Assembly: GCA_036821905.1 (NCBI GenBank)
Contig: DAISIR010000035.1
Coordinates: 1 to 12,681, forward strand
Direction of reading: 5' to 3'
Origin: Brooklawnia sp937867175
Lineage (GTDB): Bacteria > Actinomycetota > Actinomycetes > Propionibacteriales > Propionibacteriaceae
Length of the DNA stretch: 12,681 nucleotides
Positions 12,031-12,681 of this stretch are shown here, in pieces (within the stretch, counting starts at the first letter, position 1; each line of letters opens with the position of its first letter). The position numbers and the translations under genes are program-made. Under the pieces are notes generated by a model. It was not told where the DNA came from. It searched no databases and was given only the letters and a program-made list of their open reading frames with translations.

Positions 12031-12681
12031 GGCCGGTGGCGCGCCGAGCCCGCGCAGGCTGCGGCCCCTCGACGCCCTCGACCAGGCGAGCGAACTGGCG
12101 CGCCGAGGCTGGTACTGGGGCCGGGACTACGCGTGGGTGACGCGTGGCTTCGTCGATGGCCTGGTCCGCCGCGAGGTGCCCGCCAGCTTCGCGGAGGGCG
12201 ATCTGTCGCCGGTGCTGCTGCTCCCCGGAGTCGTCGAGGAGTGGACGATGATGCGGCCGGTCGCCGAGCGGTTGAATCGCGAGGGGCATCCGGTGCACGT
12301 GGTACCCCAGCTGGGCAGAAGCACGATGGCCGTGGCGGACGGCTCGGCGGTCGTGACCGCCCAGCTGGCTGCCCGCAACCTGCGTGACGTGGTGGTCGTG
12401 GCGCACAGCAAGGGCGGACTCATCGGCAAGCACGTGCTCACCAAAGACGCCGACTCCCGGATTCGGCGGCTGGTGGCGATAGCGACACCGTTCGCCGGTT
12501 CGGTCTTGGCCCGCTGGTTCCCGTGGTCAACGGTTCGCGCCCTGCGGCCCGCCGACTCGACGATCATCGGCCTGCAGGCCGCCACCGAGGTGAACCACCT
12601 GATCACCTCGATCTACCCGGCCTTCGACCCCCACATTCCCGGTGGCTCCCACCTCGAAGGAGCCACCAACGTCCCGGTTGC
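12011..12681 (+). CDS. Alpha/beta hydrolase (lipase-like), 3' end cut by window
   Basis: An open frame runs from ATG 12011 to the window end without a stop (223 codons visible). The protein has LLLPGVVEEW (70-79) at the oxyanion position and a nucleophile elbow AHSKGG (131-136, S133), where the usual first Gly is Ala. The segment YPAFDPHIPGGSHLEGATN (202-220) probably holds the catalytic acid (D206); the catalytic His would lie beyond the window. This resembles lipase-like hydrolases common in actinobacteria, often left as hypothetical. The first 20 nt overlap the end of the preceding hydrolase gene in a different frame. Third codon positions are strongly G/C, supporting coding. The start could alternatively be further downstream, since no strong ribosome binding site precedes ATG 12011; coupling would explain that. 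Confidence 0.85.
   Translation, partial: MNTPTAEAGGAPSPRRLRPLDALDQASELARRGWYWGRDYAWVTRGFVDGLVRREVPASFAEGDLSPVLLLPGVVEEWTMMRPVAERLNREGHPVHVVPQLGRSTMAVADGSAVVTAQLAARNLRDVVVVAHSKGGLIGKHVLTKDADSRIRRLVAIATPFAGSVLARWFPWSTVRALRPADSTIIGLQAATEVNHLITSIYPAFDPHIPGGSHLEGATNVPV

Overview
The window is a high-GC, densely packed bacterial chromosome segment. Codon use is strongly GC3-biased and there are several TANNNT -10 elements placed right at start codons. Protein similarities recalled from memory also point to an actinobacterium, plausibly of the Propionibacteriaceae type (inference; no rRNA or marker gene is present). No tRNA, rRNA, CRISPR array, insertion sequence or prophage gene was seen.

Layout. 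Left edge: a + strand luciferase-like flavin monooxygenase (140-1171). It converges on a long run of - strand genes, given here in transcription order from the right: (i) a fused CoA-transferase (11013-9469), a crotonase (9321-8515) and a sugar-cluster-type short-chain dehydrogenase (8514-7744), read as one operon; (ii) a 14-TM DHA2-type MFS exporter with a roughly 195-residue C-terminal extension (7611-5527); (iii) an operon of Zn-dependent polyol/threonine-type dehydrogenase (5373-4336), class II ketose-bisphosphate aldolase (4266-3403) and GntR/UTRA repressor (3389-2634); (iv) a baeRF-type protein (2474-1374). Right edge: two overlapping + strand alpha/beta hydrolases (11215-12030 and 12011 to beyond the window). 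The second is cut by the window end.

How the parts fit. The dehydrogenase-aldolase-GntR operon looks like a self-regulated sugar or polyol catabolic unit. A near-perfect palindrome with the HutC-type core GTCTAGAC covers its putative -35 box. It resembles a GatD/GatY pair, but no kinase or dedicated sugar uptake system is in view. The CoA-transferase/crotonase/SDR operon could activate, hydrate and oxidise a short acyl chain. A LacI/cre-like palindrome (GAAAGCGCTTTC) sits over its likely transcription start, suggesting sugar-linked control by a regulator outside the window.

Most notable non-coding signal. Three related hairpins of the form GGGTGC-N27-GCACCC (1315-1357, 2561-2605, 7685-7725) lie in the same orientation, 16-28 nt after the stop codons of three - strand transcription units. 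Copies one and two share 25 identical bases, yet one outer stem pair changes G-C to A-T with pairing kept. They look like a dispersed 3'-end hairpin family, either terminators or repetitive palindromes. A second theme is apparent leaderless expression: TAGGCT-N6-ATG occurs identically before both the luciferase-like gene and the first hydrolase, and TAGATT-N7-GTG before the MFS gene. No gene-free stretch exceeds about 200 bases.
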